DNA of 64,000 nucleotides. Source: an uncultured Dehalococcoidia bacterium. GTDB lineage: Bacteria; Chloroflexota; Dehalococcoidia; Lucifugimonadales; UBA1123. The notes beneath the pieces were generated by a model. That model saw only the letters and a program-made list of their open reading frames with translations, searched no databases and was not told where the DNA came from. The DNA is taken from contig CATOSI010000004.1 of assembly GCA_951812505.1 (NCBI GenBank), forward strand, positions 1-64,000. Reading direction: 5' to 3'. The position numbers were made by a program, and so were the translations under genes. How positions within the stretch are numbered: the stretch's first letter is position 1; the number at the start of each line of letters is the position of its first letter. Of the stretch, positions 44,503 to 52,407 are shown in pieces.

Positions 44503-44531
44503 TTGACACAGAGCATATCATACCATATACT
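44503..44531 (+). promoter_or_regulatory. strong sigma-70-type promoter
   Basis: TTGACA (44503-44508), 17-base spacer, TATACT (44526-44531). Immediately downstream is a short imperfect direct repeat, ATATACTCACATC and ATATACTTACAT. It drives the 70-residue protein gene at 44563. Confidence 0.8.
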
Positions 44532-44562
44532 CACATCATATACTTACATAGGAGGTCGCGAC

Positions 44563-44775
44563 ATGGTACAAGTTGAAACCGTTGAAACTTTGGAACGCCA
44601 GGAGAACATCGCTGACGACATGCTCGATCCCCAGCTCGCCAAACAGGTCGAAGCCCTCGTCGAGGGCAGGGACGACTCCCCCGGAGCGCAGTACGAGCTG
44701 ATAGAAGTCCGCGATGCCACCGGACACTGGTACGTCACTTCGCCAGTCCCCGGCGTCCGCTACTACACCTTCTAG
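44563..44775 (+). CDS. small hypothetical protein, 70 residues
   Basis: The protein MVQVETVETLERQENIADDM... is acidic in its first half and ends PVPGVRYYTF. No family is recognised and there is no TM helix or cysteine. GGAGG lies 8 bases before the ATG and a near-consensus promoter stands just upstream, so it is probably well expressed. It is divergent from the HspR-like regulator, a common layout for a regulator and its target. Confidence 0.7.
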   Translation: MVQVETVETLERQENIADDMLDPQLAKQVEALVEGRDDSPGAQYELIEVRDATGHWYVTSPVPGVRYYTF

Positions 44776-44792
44776 CCCGATATCCGGAAATT

Positions 44793-44864
44793 CACCCTCT
44801 CCCTCGACTGTCTAACGACGACCAGTCAAATCCCCTCTACGTCGAGGGAGAGGGCCAGGGTGAT
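44793..44864. repeat. family B repeats
   Basis: Two family B arms: CACCCTCTCCCTCGA (about 44793-44808) and CCCCTCT-loop-GAGGGAGAGGGCCAGGGTGA (about 44832-44864). Confidence 0.65.
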
Positions 44865-44929
44865 TAGAAGAAGCTACCTCATAAACCCGGTCAGCCCGTA
44901 TCGTTCTCAGAACAGCTCCATGCTCCAAA

Positions 44930-44958
44930 CCCCTAGGGGCGTCCCTTGTGGGCGCCCG
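44930..44958. repeat. family C repeat
   Basis: CCCTAGGGGCGTCCCTTGTG followed by GGCGCCC: an inverted repeat around CCTTGTG, the same type as at 46053 and 48541. Confidence 0.6.
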
Positions 44959-45058
44959 TCTGCCCTCACATGGCATCCCCGAAAGGACCTATGTTGAGAT
45001 ATAAATGCGAAAAGTGAAACTTCGGTTGACCCACCTATTCTCAATCCAGGTCCCCAGC

Positions 45059-45796
45059 ATGAAAGAGCGCTCACACCCCCACGCCATCGCCCCCCTCTTG
45101 ACATTGACCATCCTCCTCGCACTCACCGCTATTGCCTGCTCAGAGCAGAACGCCAAAATGGCCTTCATCTCGGACCGAGACGGGGACTCCGAAATATACA
45201 CAGTGAACGCCGACGGCTCCGGTCTTAGCCAACTGACTCATAACCGTCAACTTGAAATGTTTCCCGGATGGTCGCCCGACGGACAGCGCATCCTGTTTCA
45301 CAAATGGCCGTCCGACGGGGATCTTGAACTGTACACGATGAACGCCGACGGCTCCGGCCTTATCACCCAACTGACCCACAGCGTTGAATTTGAGTCGCTT
45401 CATTCATTCCCCGTATTGTCGTCCGACTGGCAGCGCGTCGAGCGCGTCGTGGCTTTCTCAGACCCCGACGGCAATGATGACTATGAGATATACATAATGA
45501 ATCCCGACGGCTCCGGCCTCACCCAACTGACCGTTGCCGACAGCTACCAGGGGGCGCGCGACGAACAGCCCGTCGTCTTCTCCACAACAATATACGATGG
45601 CGACGGCGAGATATACCTGATGAACCCCGATGGCTCCGGCCTCGTCCAACTCACCGACAACACCAGCCGCGACTTCGCCCCACACCTTGCGCCTTTACCG
45701 TTAACGCCGGCCAACAGACCCCCCTCTCACTCACGCTTCCTCCACCAGTTCACGACCATCGCTGCGCCCAGCGCTATCAGGAGCACAGGCCAATAG
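45059..45796 (+). CDS. TolB/WD40-like beta-propeller lipoprotein, truncated
   Basis: A lipoprotein with a lipobox LTAIAC and four WD40-like (TolB-type) blades, each with an EIYTVNADGSGLSQLT-like segment. A complete propeller needs more blades, and after the fourth the sequence turns into RDFAPHLAPLPL... with no further similarity, where a SPDG strand would be expected. The last 70 bases overlap a 50-residue gene on the other strand. The gene is probably 3'-truncated. The start at 45059 gives a normal signal peptide; an upstream ATG at 45005 is in frame. Confidence 0.65.
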   Translation: MKERSHPHAIAPLLTLTILLALTAIACSEQNAKMAFISDRDGDSEIYTVNADGSGLSQLTHNRQLEMFPGWSPDGQRILFHKWPSDGDLELYTMNADGSGLITQLTHSVEFESLHSFPVLSSDWQRVERVVAFSDPDGNDDYEIYIMNPDGSGLTQLTVADSYQGARDEQPVVFSTTIYDGDGEIYLMNPDGSGLVQLTDNTSRDFAPHLAPLPLTPANRPPSHSRFLHQFTTIAAPSAIRSTGQ

Positions 45797-45879
45797 GTGC
45801 TTAAGCCGCCCTCGATTAGTTCAAGCCTTTCAAGTAGCAGTATAAGCCCGATTAGCAGTATGGCGAGTCCCCAGAACAT
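45727..45879 (-). CDS. small two-helix membrane protein (DUF5668/LiaF-TM-like)
   Basis: A 50-residue protein. Residues 2-16 form a first hydrophobic helix (FWGLAILLIGLILLL), ERLELIEGG is a turn, and YWPVLLIALGAAMVV is a second helix, followed by NWWRKRE. The pattern of a glycine-rich first helix, a short loop, a WP-led second helix with LIALG, and a basic end is typical of DUF5668/LiaF-TM domains. AGGAGACAGGAA precedes the ATG. It overlaps the tail of the convergent TolB-like gene. It is too short to have been listed as an ordinary gene. Confidence 0.7.
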   Translation of the reverse strand: MFWGLAILLIGLILLLERLELIEGGLSTYWPVLLIALGAAMVVNWWRKRE

Positions 45880-46173
45880 TTCCTGTCTCCTGTAGTCAAG
45901 ACCACATCTCCTGTGGCCCTCCCTCGCCGATTTTACAGCATTTACAAGTCGCCCCCAAACAGAAGGCCCGTCTTGCCGCCGGTGTCATTCACCTGCCAAC
46001 ACTTGCCAATGCAGAGTGGCTAACTCCCTCCAAGGCAGGAATACACATCGCCCCGTAGGGGCACCTTTGTGGTTGCCCCTGGTCGGCTTCCGACGGCACA
46101 CATTCCGACCACACTCCATACCATCCCCAATTCTTAATTCCCAATTTCTAATTGCTAATTCCCATAGTTGCCC
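45880..46173. repeat. gap with family C repeat and AT-rich element
   Basis: No gene is seen. A family C element lies at 46053-46080 (GTAGGGGCACCTTTGTGGTTGCCCC). An AT-rich stretch at 46131-46165 is made of AATTCTTAATTCCCAATTTC-like units. A similar AT-rich unit is found inside the gene at 46299 and beside the broken paralog at 26652. Confidence 0.65.
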
Positions 46174-46202
46174 TTGACGACACAGAACATACTTGCTATC
46201 AT
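46174..46202 (+). promoter_or_regulatory. promoter of the terminase locus
   Basis: TTGACG (46174-46179), 17-base spacer, TATCAT (46197-46202). It lies about 96 bases before the first gene and 80 bases before GGAGG. The quality of the promoter argues that this locus is expressed. Confidence 0.7.
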
Positions 46203-46298
46203 GTATCTCGGATTAGAACACACACACCAACCAACCAAGCAACTAATCACTAACAACTTAACAACCGAATACTAAACTACGGAGGTTCACGACCCACC

Positions 46299-47171
46299 AT
46301 GTTCTGCGACCCGAGAGCTGAACTGGCACTGGCCATTCACACAAAGACCGACAACGGCAACGACATCGTGGACTTCCTCAAAGACGTCCTCGGTCAGAAC
46401 ATGCCCGACGTCCGTCTCCAACATCAGCTCCAGGCCGCACGTATGCTCACAAAGCACGGACACTTCCCGGACGCAGAACTCTTCATACAGCGCCACGCCA
46501 ACAAGCGCAGCCCCGGAAAGTCCAGGCGCGAACAGAAAGAGTTGTCCCAGTTCGACGCCGCTCTGAATAAGGTCATCCTCGCAGAGATAAGTCCGGCGTC
46601 CACAGCCCAGTGGCTCATAGACGTCATGCAGGGACGAACCCCGGCCATCGAGACCGGCATAGACACCTTCAAGCCTCACCACAGGATGAGAGCCGTCCGC
46701 GAAATCCTCTCGCGCGCCTACGACCGCGACTACGACTACTCCCAGACGACCCAGGCCGACCTGCGCGTGCCAACCCAGACCGACGCCGAGCCCAACGTCG
46801 CGCCCGAAGCGCGCCCCGAACCGACAACCGAAAACGCCGAATTGATAACTGATAATTCTGAATTGAAAATTGACGAAGACCTCGTTGATCCCGAAGAAGA
46901 AGCGAAGTTGCAAGAGATTCTGGCGAAGATTGACAAGGTTGTCGAGGAAGCGGACCCCTCGGACTACGAGGACGATGAGGACTCCGATCACAACCCGGAC
47001 TACTCCATGTGGGAGATCATAGACAGTCTGCCAAAACCCGAAATCACCGAAGAACACGCCAGAATCGGCGCGGCCCTCTTCCACGAGGCGGTCAACAAAC
47101 AGAGACTCTGGCGAGAGTCCAACGTCAAAATCCCTACACAGAAAGACCACTACAATTATGACGACGGCTAA
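46299..47171 (+). CDS. terminase-associated protein, putative small-subunit-like
   Basis: A 290-residue protein. The helical N-terminal half (TDNGNDIVDFLKDVLGQ, FKPHHRMRAVREILSRAYDRDY) is homologous to the broken gene at 26148-26651. The middle is an acidic low-complexity linker that includes NAELITDNSELKIDEDL, encoded by an AT-rich repeat unit. The C-terminal part is acidic then basic (IPTQKDHYNYDDG). It overlaps the terminase gene by 14 bases. Small terminase subunits bind DNA and pass it to the large subunit; that role is inferred from position only. GGAGG lies 12 bases before the ATG. Confidence 0.65.
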   Translation: MFCDPRAELALAIHTKTDNGNDIVDFLKDVLGQNMPDVRLQHQLQAARMLTKHGHFPDAELFIQRHANKRSPGKSRREQKELSQFDAALNKVILAEISPASTAQWLIDVMQGRTPAIETGIDTFKPHHRMRAVREILSRAYDRDYDYSQTTQADLRVPTQTDAEPNVAPEARPEPTTENAELITDNSELKIDEDLVDPEEEAKLQEILAKIDKVVEEADPSDYEDDEDSDHNPDYSMWEIIDSLPKPEITEEHARIGAALFHEAVNKQRLWRESNVKIPTQKDHYNYDDG

Positions 47172-48519
47172 ACTCAGTTCCGCCAACTCGATCATAGAGC
47201 GATTGAAAGCAATTCCGCGCTCATTGAGACAAACCGCTTTTGAGGAAATTCAAAACGACTTGTCTGAGTGTATCGCGGCTGATGTCAAATACCACTGGCC
47301 CCTGTGGGCCAGGGAGAACCAGGTGCCGTCCGACGACCTCTGGCGCGTCTGGCTGCTCCTCGCCGGCCGCGGCTTCGGCAAGACTCGCACAGGCGCCGAG
47401 TGGGTACGCGCTCGCGTCGAATCAGGCCAGTCCTCCAGAATAGCCCTCGTCGCCAGAACTCCGCACGAGGTGCGCGACATCATGATCCAGGGAGACTCAG
47501 GCATCGTCAAGATCTGCCCTCCCTGGAACACGCCCACATGGGAGTCCTCCAAGCGAAGGCTCACCTGGCCCAACGGAGCCATGGCCTTCGCCTTCTCCAG
47601 CTACGAACCCGACCAGCTCAGAGGTCCCCAGTTCGACGCCGCCTGGTGCGACGAACTCGCCTCATGGCAATACCCCAGGCTCACCTGGGACAACCTCGCC
47701 TTCGGACTCAGACTCGGCGCATACCCGAAGTGTGTCGTCACCACCACTCCCAAGCCCATCGAACTGCTCAGAGAACTCATCGCCAGAAAAGACGTCGAGA
47801 TAACCACCGGCTCGTCCTACGACAACTCCCAGAACCTGCCTCCCGGATACATAGACGGCATCGCCGCCCGCTACGAAGGAACCAATACAGGACTCCAGGA
47901 GATCTACGCCCGGCTGCTCAAAGAGGCCGAAGGTGCGCTCTGGAAACGAGAGTGGATAGACGACTACAGGCTCGATGTCGCTCCCGACCCCGAAGAGATG
48001 TACATGAAGGCCGTCGCCATTGATCCCGCCGTCACCTTCAACCCCGGCAGAAGCGACGAGACCGGCATCATCGTCGCTGGCATCAGCGACGACGGACGCA
48101 CGCCCGCCCACGACAAGCGCTACTGGGTGCTCGAAGACGCCTCCGGCGTTATGACCCCCGACGCCTGGGCGCGAAAGGCCGTGGAACTCGCCCACAAGTA
48201 CGACGCCGACTTCATCACCGGAGAGACCAACCAGGGCGGAGCGCTCATAGAGGCCGTGCTCCGCCACGCGCCCGGAGGCCAGTACATCCGCTTCAAGGGA
48301 GTACACGCCGTGCAGAACAAGCGCGCCCGCGCCCAGCCCGTCGCCGCCATCTACGAACAGGGACGCGCCCGCCACGTCGGACAGTTCACCCAGCTCGAGG
48401 ACCAGATGTGCGGCTGGACGCCCCAGTCCTCAGACTCCCCCGACCGCATGGACGCCCTCGTGTGGGCCATCAACGGCCTCACCGAACACTCCCGCGGCGG
48501 CCTCTGGCTCTGGGTCTAA
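47158..48519 (+). CDS. phage/GTA-type terminase large subunit
   Basis: A complete 453-residue packaging ATPase-nuclease. Walker A is LAGRGFGKTRTGAEW (residues 68-82), Walker B with the catalytic acid is DAAWCDELASW, and motif III is CVVTTTPKP. The RNase-H-like nuclease acidic residues are in VAIDPAV, ITGETNQGG and DRMDALVWAINGL. This resembles the terminase_6/GTA-ORF2 type. No portal, protease, capsid or integrase gene follows; the next genes are chromosomal. The gene appears intact, so it may be domesticated or belong to a split gene-transfer system. Confidence 0.88.
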   Translation: MTTAKLSSANSIIERLKAIPRSLRQTAFEEIQNDLSECIAADVKYHWPLWARENQVPSDDLWRVWLLLAGRGFGKTRTGAEWVRARVESGQSSRIALVARTPHEVRDIMIQGDSGIVKICPPWNTPTWESSKRRLTWPNGAMAFAFSSYEPDQLRGPQFDAAWCDELASWQYPRLTWDNLAFGLRLGAYPKCVVTTTPKPIELLRELIARKDVEITTGSSYDNSQNLPPGYIDGIAARYEGTNTGLQEIYARLLKEAEGALWKREWIDDYRLDVAPDPEEMYMKAVAIDPAVTFNPGRSDETGIIVAGISDDGRTPAHDKRYWVLEDASGVMTPDAWARKAVELAHKYDADFITGETNQGGALIEAVLRHAPGGQYIRFKGVHAVQNKRARAQPVAAIYEQGRARHVGQFTQLEDQMCGWTPQSSDSPDRMDALVWAINGLTEHSRGGLWLWV

Positions 48520-48540
48520 TGTCCCTTCCGGTATCCATCT

Positions 48541-48668
48541 CCGTAGGGGCAACCCTTGTGGTTGCCCTTGACTGGGAATCAAACCGGACAATCGAAACAC
48601 CCTGTCCCCTCAGCCAGGGTCTTTTCGTTTTCGTATCGTCATTCCCGCGAAGGCGGGAATCCAGGAAC
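48541..48668. repeat. family C and family A repeats
   Basis: GTAGGGGCAACCCTTGTGG with GTTGCCC (48541-48569, family C) and CATTCCCGCGAAGGCGGGAA (48637-48668, family A). They fill the gap after the terminase gene. Confidence 0.75.
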
Positions 48669-48728
48669 TGGCGGCTCTGTAGCTGCTGCAAGCCCCCTTC
48701 TGAAATCGTCTCCCTTCAGCAAACCTTC

Positions 48729-48757
48729 TTGACTGGCATACAACCCCGTGTTAGCAT
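48729..48757 (+). promoter_or_regulatory. promoter of the IscA-like gene
   Basis: TTGACT (48729-48734), 17-base spacer, TAGCAT (48752-48757), about 50 bases before the start. Confidence 0.65.
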
Positions 48758-48806
48758 GAACTTTAGTTCAACAAACCCTTAAATCTCGCCTGCGGAGGTT
48801 ATGCGC

Positions 48807-49226
48807 GTGGCAACTCAAGAGCTACTGGAGGTCAGCAACCTGGCCGCCGAAAAATTCCAGGACATCCTGAAAGAACAGGGCGACGAGGACGGTATGCTCC
48901 GAGTCATGGTCATGCCCGGTCCGCAAGGCGGAATACAATACATGTTGAGTGTCGAGAAGGAAGCCGGAGAAGACGATCTCGTAGTGGACACGGCGACTAT
49001 CCAGGTTCTTGTGGACTCTGACAGTGCCCCCCTGCTCGATGGTTCCACGATTGACTACATGGAAGGCCTGATGAGGAGCGGTTTCGTCATCAGCAATCCT
49101 AACTTCCAGGGCCACGGAGAAGGCGGAGGATGCGCCTGTGGTGGTGGAGGATGTGGCAGTGGTGGCGGCGGATGCGGTTGCGGCGGTGGTGGCGGAGGCG
49201 GAGGATGTGCCTGCGGCGGCCACTAG
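48807..49226 (+). CDS. IscA/ErpA/HesB-family protein with Gly/Cys-rich tail
   Basis: A 139-residue protein whose first 95 residues have the A-type carrier fold (LAAEKFQDILKEQGDEDGMLRVMVMPGPQGGIQYMLSVEKEAGEDDLVVDT, IDYMEGLMRSGFVISNPN). IscA proteins carry three cysteines. Here the first (GGCSGF-type) is missing, where the sequence reads PGPQGGIQY. The usual C-x-C before the end is replaced by a tail of CxC and single cysteines in a Gly run. The start is GTG at 48807 with GGAGG 8 bases upstream; the ATG at 48801 is only 2 bases from it. Confidence 0.8.
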   Translation: MATQELLEVSNLAAEKFQDILKEQGDEDGMLRVMVMPGPQGGIQYMLSVEKEAGEDDLVVDTATIQVLVDSDSAPLLDGSTIDYMEGLMRSGFVISNPNFQGHGEGGGCACGGGGCGSGGGGCGCGGGGGGGGCACGGH

Positions 49227-49255
49227 TCCCTCGAATACTTCCAACCTGGGAACCC

Positions 49256-49290
49256 AAAGCGGAGCGACATAAACGCTCCGCTTTTACTTT
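49256..49290 (+). terminator. terminator after the IscA-like gene
   Basis: AAAGCGGAGCG (49256-49266) and CGCTCCGCTTTT (49274-49284) form a stem of ten or more base pairs, followed by a T-rich run. Confidence 0.85.
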
Positions 49291-49342
49291 CGCGCTTAAT
49301 CCTTCCTTTCTGTCCCGAATTCAACGAGGTGAGCTTTGTAAA

Positions 49343-50041
49343 TTGCTGTTTCGAACGATAGACCTGTTTCAAATTGACCCCGCGCTCGCGATCATCTCGC
49401 TCGCGGCGTTTTCTCTGTCACTCATCATAGCGATCACCTTTCACGAATTCAGTCATGCCTACATAGCTACCTCTCTGGGAGACAACACCGCCCGCGGGCT
49501 CGGACGCCTTACACTGAACCCCCTCGCCCACCTCGACCCGTTCGGCACAATCCTGATATTCTTCGCCGGGTTTGGCTGGGGCAAGCCGGTTCCGGTCAAC
49601 CCTGCGTATCTGCGCATTGGCTACCGACGAGGAATGGCAGTTGTCTCCCTGGCCGGGCCCATTTCGAATATCCTTGCCGCGACAGTTTTCGCAATACCCC
49701 TGCGCGCCGGCCTGGCCAGTTCCGATGCAATCGGATTTTCAGTCCTGGGCCAGACCAATGTCCTCGGCTACGCGCTGGTATCCCTCGTATTCTGGAACCT
49801 GATCCTTGCCGTATTCAACCTGCTGCCCATTGCGCCGCTCGATGGGTTCAAAGTCGTGCTCGGATTGCTGCCGCGCAACGCGGCCAATTCCTTCGCCAGG
49901 CTGGAACCCTACGGGCCGGGAATCCTCTTGGTGATTATCGCCCTTGGATTCCTTTCACCCAATTTGCGAATTCTCTCCGTAGTCATCAGTCCTGTCTTGA
50001 ATCTCCTGAGCGTCGTGATACTTGGCAGACCCCTTATGTGA
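49343..50041 (+). CDS. site-2-protease-like M50 zinc metallopeptidase
   Basis: A 232-residue integral membrane peptidase. The zinc motif is ITFHEFSHAYIA (HExxH) in the first hydrophobic region and the second metal site is LLPIAPLDGFKV. The family has five or six TM helices, as seen here, and cuts membrane-embedded substrates. The frame extends upstream to 49130 through Trp/Arg-rich residues that are the shadow of the IscA-like tail. The TTG at 49343, 9 bases after GAGGTGAG, is therefore taken as the start. Confidence 0.85.
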   Translation: MLFRTIDLFQIDPALAIISLAAFSLSLIIAITFHEFSHAYIATSLGDNTARGLGRLTLNPLAHLDPFGTILIFFAGFGWGKPVPVNPAYLRIGYRRGMAVVSLAGPISNILAATVFAIPLRAGLASSDAIGFSVLGQTNVLGYALVSLVFWNLILAVFNLLPIAPLDGFKVVLGLLPRNAANSFARLEPYGPGILLVIIALGFLSPNLRILSVVISPVLNLLSVVILGRPLM

Positions 50042-50091
50042 TAACCTATTCTCAGAAGTTCCCGATCATCACATGCCTGTGGAGGGATGAG

Positions 50092-51105
50092 TTGGAAAAG
50101 ATAGCCATCGTAGGTGTAAGTCCGGTAGGAGCGTCAATAGGCTTGGCGCTGATGGACCGTCGCCTGAGCAACACCGAAATCGTAATCACGTCCGGGGACA
50201 GAAACATCGTCTCCCAAGTGTCCAAACTTGCCGCCGCCAACAAGACTACTACTTCCATGCGGGACGCCGTGGAGGATGCCCACCTCGTGATTCTTGACGC
50301 CCCGGTCAGCGAACTCCGGGAAGTCATGGACACTATCGGGCCCTACGTCGAATCCGGCGCCGTCGTCACTGACACCTCTAACGTTAAAGGCCCGGTGTTG
50401 AAGTGGTCTGAGGAGCTTCTGCCGCGAGACACGAACTTTATCGGCGGATATCCGCTCATCAAATCGCCTCCCGAGTCGATTGAAGTCGCCAATGCCGGCA
50501 TTTTCAGGGGTGCCAGATACACGATCACGCCCAAGGACGATTCGGACCAACAGTCAATTCGCACCGTTGTGGGACTGGTGGAGGCAATCGGGGCGAGTCC
50601 CGTCTTCCTGGATCCTGCGGAGCACGATTCTTATGCTGCCGCTATGCACCATCTTCCCATGATAATGTCGTCCGCCTTCGTCACCGCAACCGCCGGCAGC
50701 GAAGGATGGCGCGAGATGCACATGCTGGCCGAAGCGCAGTTCAACACGTTCGGAAGGCACGCCTCCAATGACCCGCTCGACAACGAGGCGGTCTGTTTGG
50801 CAAACCCGGACTCCATCGTGCACTGGGTTGATCAACTAATTCTCGAACTCTACAACTACAGGAACGAGATCAAAGAAGTTGACAATGATGGAGGCGACGC
50901 TCTTCTGGATCGTTTCGTCAAGGCATGGGAACTCAGAGCCAAATGGGAAGCGGATGCGGTTGTCCCGAGAGAAGGCGCTCATCTCCCATCCGCGGGAGAG
51001 TCAATGATGAGCGCGATGATTGGCGAAAAGCTCGCTCAGAGACTTAGAGGCGCTGGCAAGGACGACGAAGAGAGACGCACCACGTATGTCAGGAGGAACA
51101 GGTAA
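50092..51105 (+). CDS. tyrA: prephenate dehydrogenase
   Basis: TyrA converts prephenate to 4-hydroxyphenylpyruvate with NAD(P)+. The Rossmann motif at the start reads EKIAIVGVSPVGASIG, and VVTDTSNVKG and the substrate segment EHDSYAAAMHHLPMIMSS follow. The protein has 337 residues. TTG at 50092 with GGAGGG 5 bases upstream is the start. aroA begins directly after the stop codon, so this is an aromatic amino acid operon. Confidence 0.9.
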   Translation: MEKIAIVGVSPVGASIGLALMDRRLSNTEIVITSGDRNIVSQVSKLAAANKTTTSMRDAVEDAHLVILDAPVSELREVMDTIGPYVESGAVVTDTSNVKGPVLKWSEELLPRDTNFIGGYPLIKSPPESIEVANAGIFRGARYTITPKDDSDQQSIRTVVGLVEAIGASPVFLDPAEHDSYAAAMHHLPMIMSSAFVTATAGSEGWREMHMLAEAQFNTFGRHASNDPLDNEAVCLANPDSIVHWVDQLILELYNYRNEIKEVDNDGGDALLDRFVKAWELRAKWEADAVVPREGAHLPSAGESMMSAMIGEKLAQRLRGAGKDDEERRTTYVRRNR

Positions 51106-52407
51106 ATGGAACGAACGGTGCATGGCAGCGCAAGGCTCGAAGCGACTGTCGTTCCTCCCGGGGACAAGTCAATCTCGCATAGGGCTGCGTTGCTCAACGC
51201 TATCTCCGACGGCCAGGCGAAAGTTACCAACTTCTGCGTTGGCGACGACCGGACCTCCATGCTCGGCTGCCTTCGCGGTCTGGGCGTCGAAATAGAAGAG
51301 AGCGTCGAAGACGGGATAGAAACATTCACCATCAACGGAATGGGCCTGGACGGTCTGTCCGAGCCGTCGGACTATCTCTACGCCGGCAACAGCGGCACCA
51401 CCATGCGGCTCGTCTCCGGCCTTCTCGCCTCCCAGCCTTTCTTCAGCGTCATCACCGGAGATTCCTCGCTCCGCGGCAGGCCCATGAAGCGAATCCTGAC
51501 GCCCCTCTCGATGATGGGCGCGCAGGTAATGGGACGCGGAGGCGGGTCGCTCGCTCCCCTCGCTTTCGATGGCGGCGGTCTCCACGGCATCGAGTACGAA
51601 ATGCCCGTGGCCAGTGCCCAGCTCAAGTCCTGCATCCTCATCGCCGGACTCTTCTCCGAAGGCGAAACATCCGTCATTCAGCCCGCCGAGTCCCGCGACC
51701 ACACAGAGCGAATGATGGCCTCCATGGGCGCGGACGTGGATAAGGACGGCCCTCGATTGACGGTTCGACGCCCTTCCCGGCTCGCCTCCCTCGACATACA
51801 GGTGCCCTGCGACATCAGCGGCGCGGCCTTCTGGCTGGTCGCCGGAGCCGCCCACCCAAACGCCCGGATAACCGTGCAGGGAGTCGGGATAAACCCCTCG
51901 AGAACCGGGGTGTTAGACGTATTGCGCGACATGGGGGCCAACATTGCGGTCGAAAACGTCCGAGAAGTCGGAAATGAACCTTCCGCCGATCTTGTAGTCG
52001 AAACCAGCAATCTGCGTGGGGTCGAAATATCCGGAGACGTAATCCCTCGTGTAATTGACGAACTTCCCGTCCTTGCCGTTGCTGCTTCGCAGGCCACGGG
52101 ACAGACCGTCATCAGGGACGCCTCTGAACTCAGGGTAAAGGAATCCGACCGTATCGCTGCGACTGTCACTGGACTGGCAGGGCTCGGTGCGAAAGTCCGC
52201 GAGACCGAGGACGGAATGATAATAGAGGGCGGGTCCAGGCTGAGAGGCGCGGAAGTCGCGAGCTTTGGCGACCACAGGATTGCCATGTCAATGGCGATTG
52301 CGGGACTGATAGCTGACGGTGCGACGACCATCGGAGATTCGGAAGCCGCCGACGTTTCGTACCCTGCATTCTGGGACGAATTGGAAAATGCGAAAGCACG
52401 AGTGTAA
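51106..52407 (+). CDS. aroA: 3-phosphoshikimate 1-carboxyvinyltransferase (EPSP synthase)
   Basis: AroA joins phosphoenolpyruvate and shikimate 3-phosphate. VPPGDKSISHRAALLNAIS and LYAGNSGTTMRLVSG are the two N-terminal signatures, and ELRVKESDRIAA and FGDHRIAMSMAIAG the C-terminal ones. It has 433 residues, full length. It starts right at the end of tyrA and overlaps the following gmk start by about 20 bases. Confidence 0.96.
   Translation: MERTVHGSARLEATVVPPGDKSISHRAALLNAISDGQAKVTNFCVGDDRTSMLGCLRGLGVEIEESVEDGIETFTINGMGLDGLSEPSDYLYAGNSGTTMRLVSGLLASQPFFSVITGDSSLRGRPMKRILTPLSMMGAQVMGRGGGSLAPLAFDGGGLHGIEYEMPVASAQLKSCILIAGLFSEGETSVIQPAESRDHTERMMASMGADVDKDGPRLTVRRPSRLASLDIQVPCDISGAAFWLVAGAAHPNARITVQGVGINPSRTGVLDVLRDMGANIAVENVREVGNEPSADLVVETSNLRGVEISGDVIPRVIDELPVLAVAASQATGQTVIRDASELRVKESDRIAATVTGLAGLGAKVRETEDGMIIEGGSRLRGAEVASFGDHRIAMSMAIAGLIADGATTIGDSEAADVSYPAFWDELENAKARV

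Noticed and set aside
46299-48519. Complete prophage
   Set aside because: Genes on both sides are chromosomal housekeeping or unknown genes; no portal, capsid, tail, lysis or integrase gene is present.
48801-48806. ATG start of the IscA-like gene at 48801
   Set aside because: GGAGG is only 2 bases away; the GTG at 48807 has the proper 8-base spacing.
49130-49342. Trp/Arg-rich N-terminus of the M50 protease frame
   Set aside because: It is the +1 shadow of the Gly/Cys tail of the IscA-like gene; the terminator at 49256 also lies inside it.
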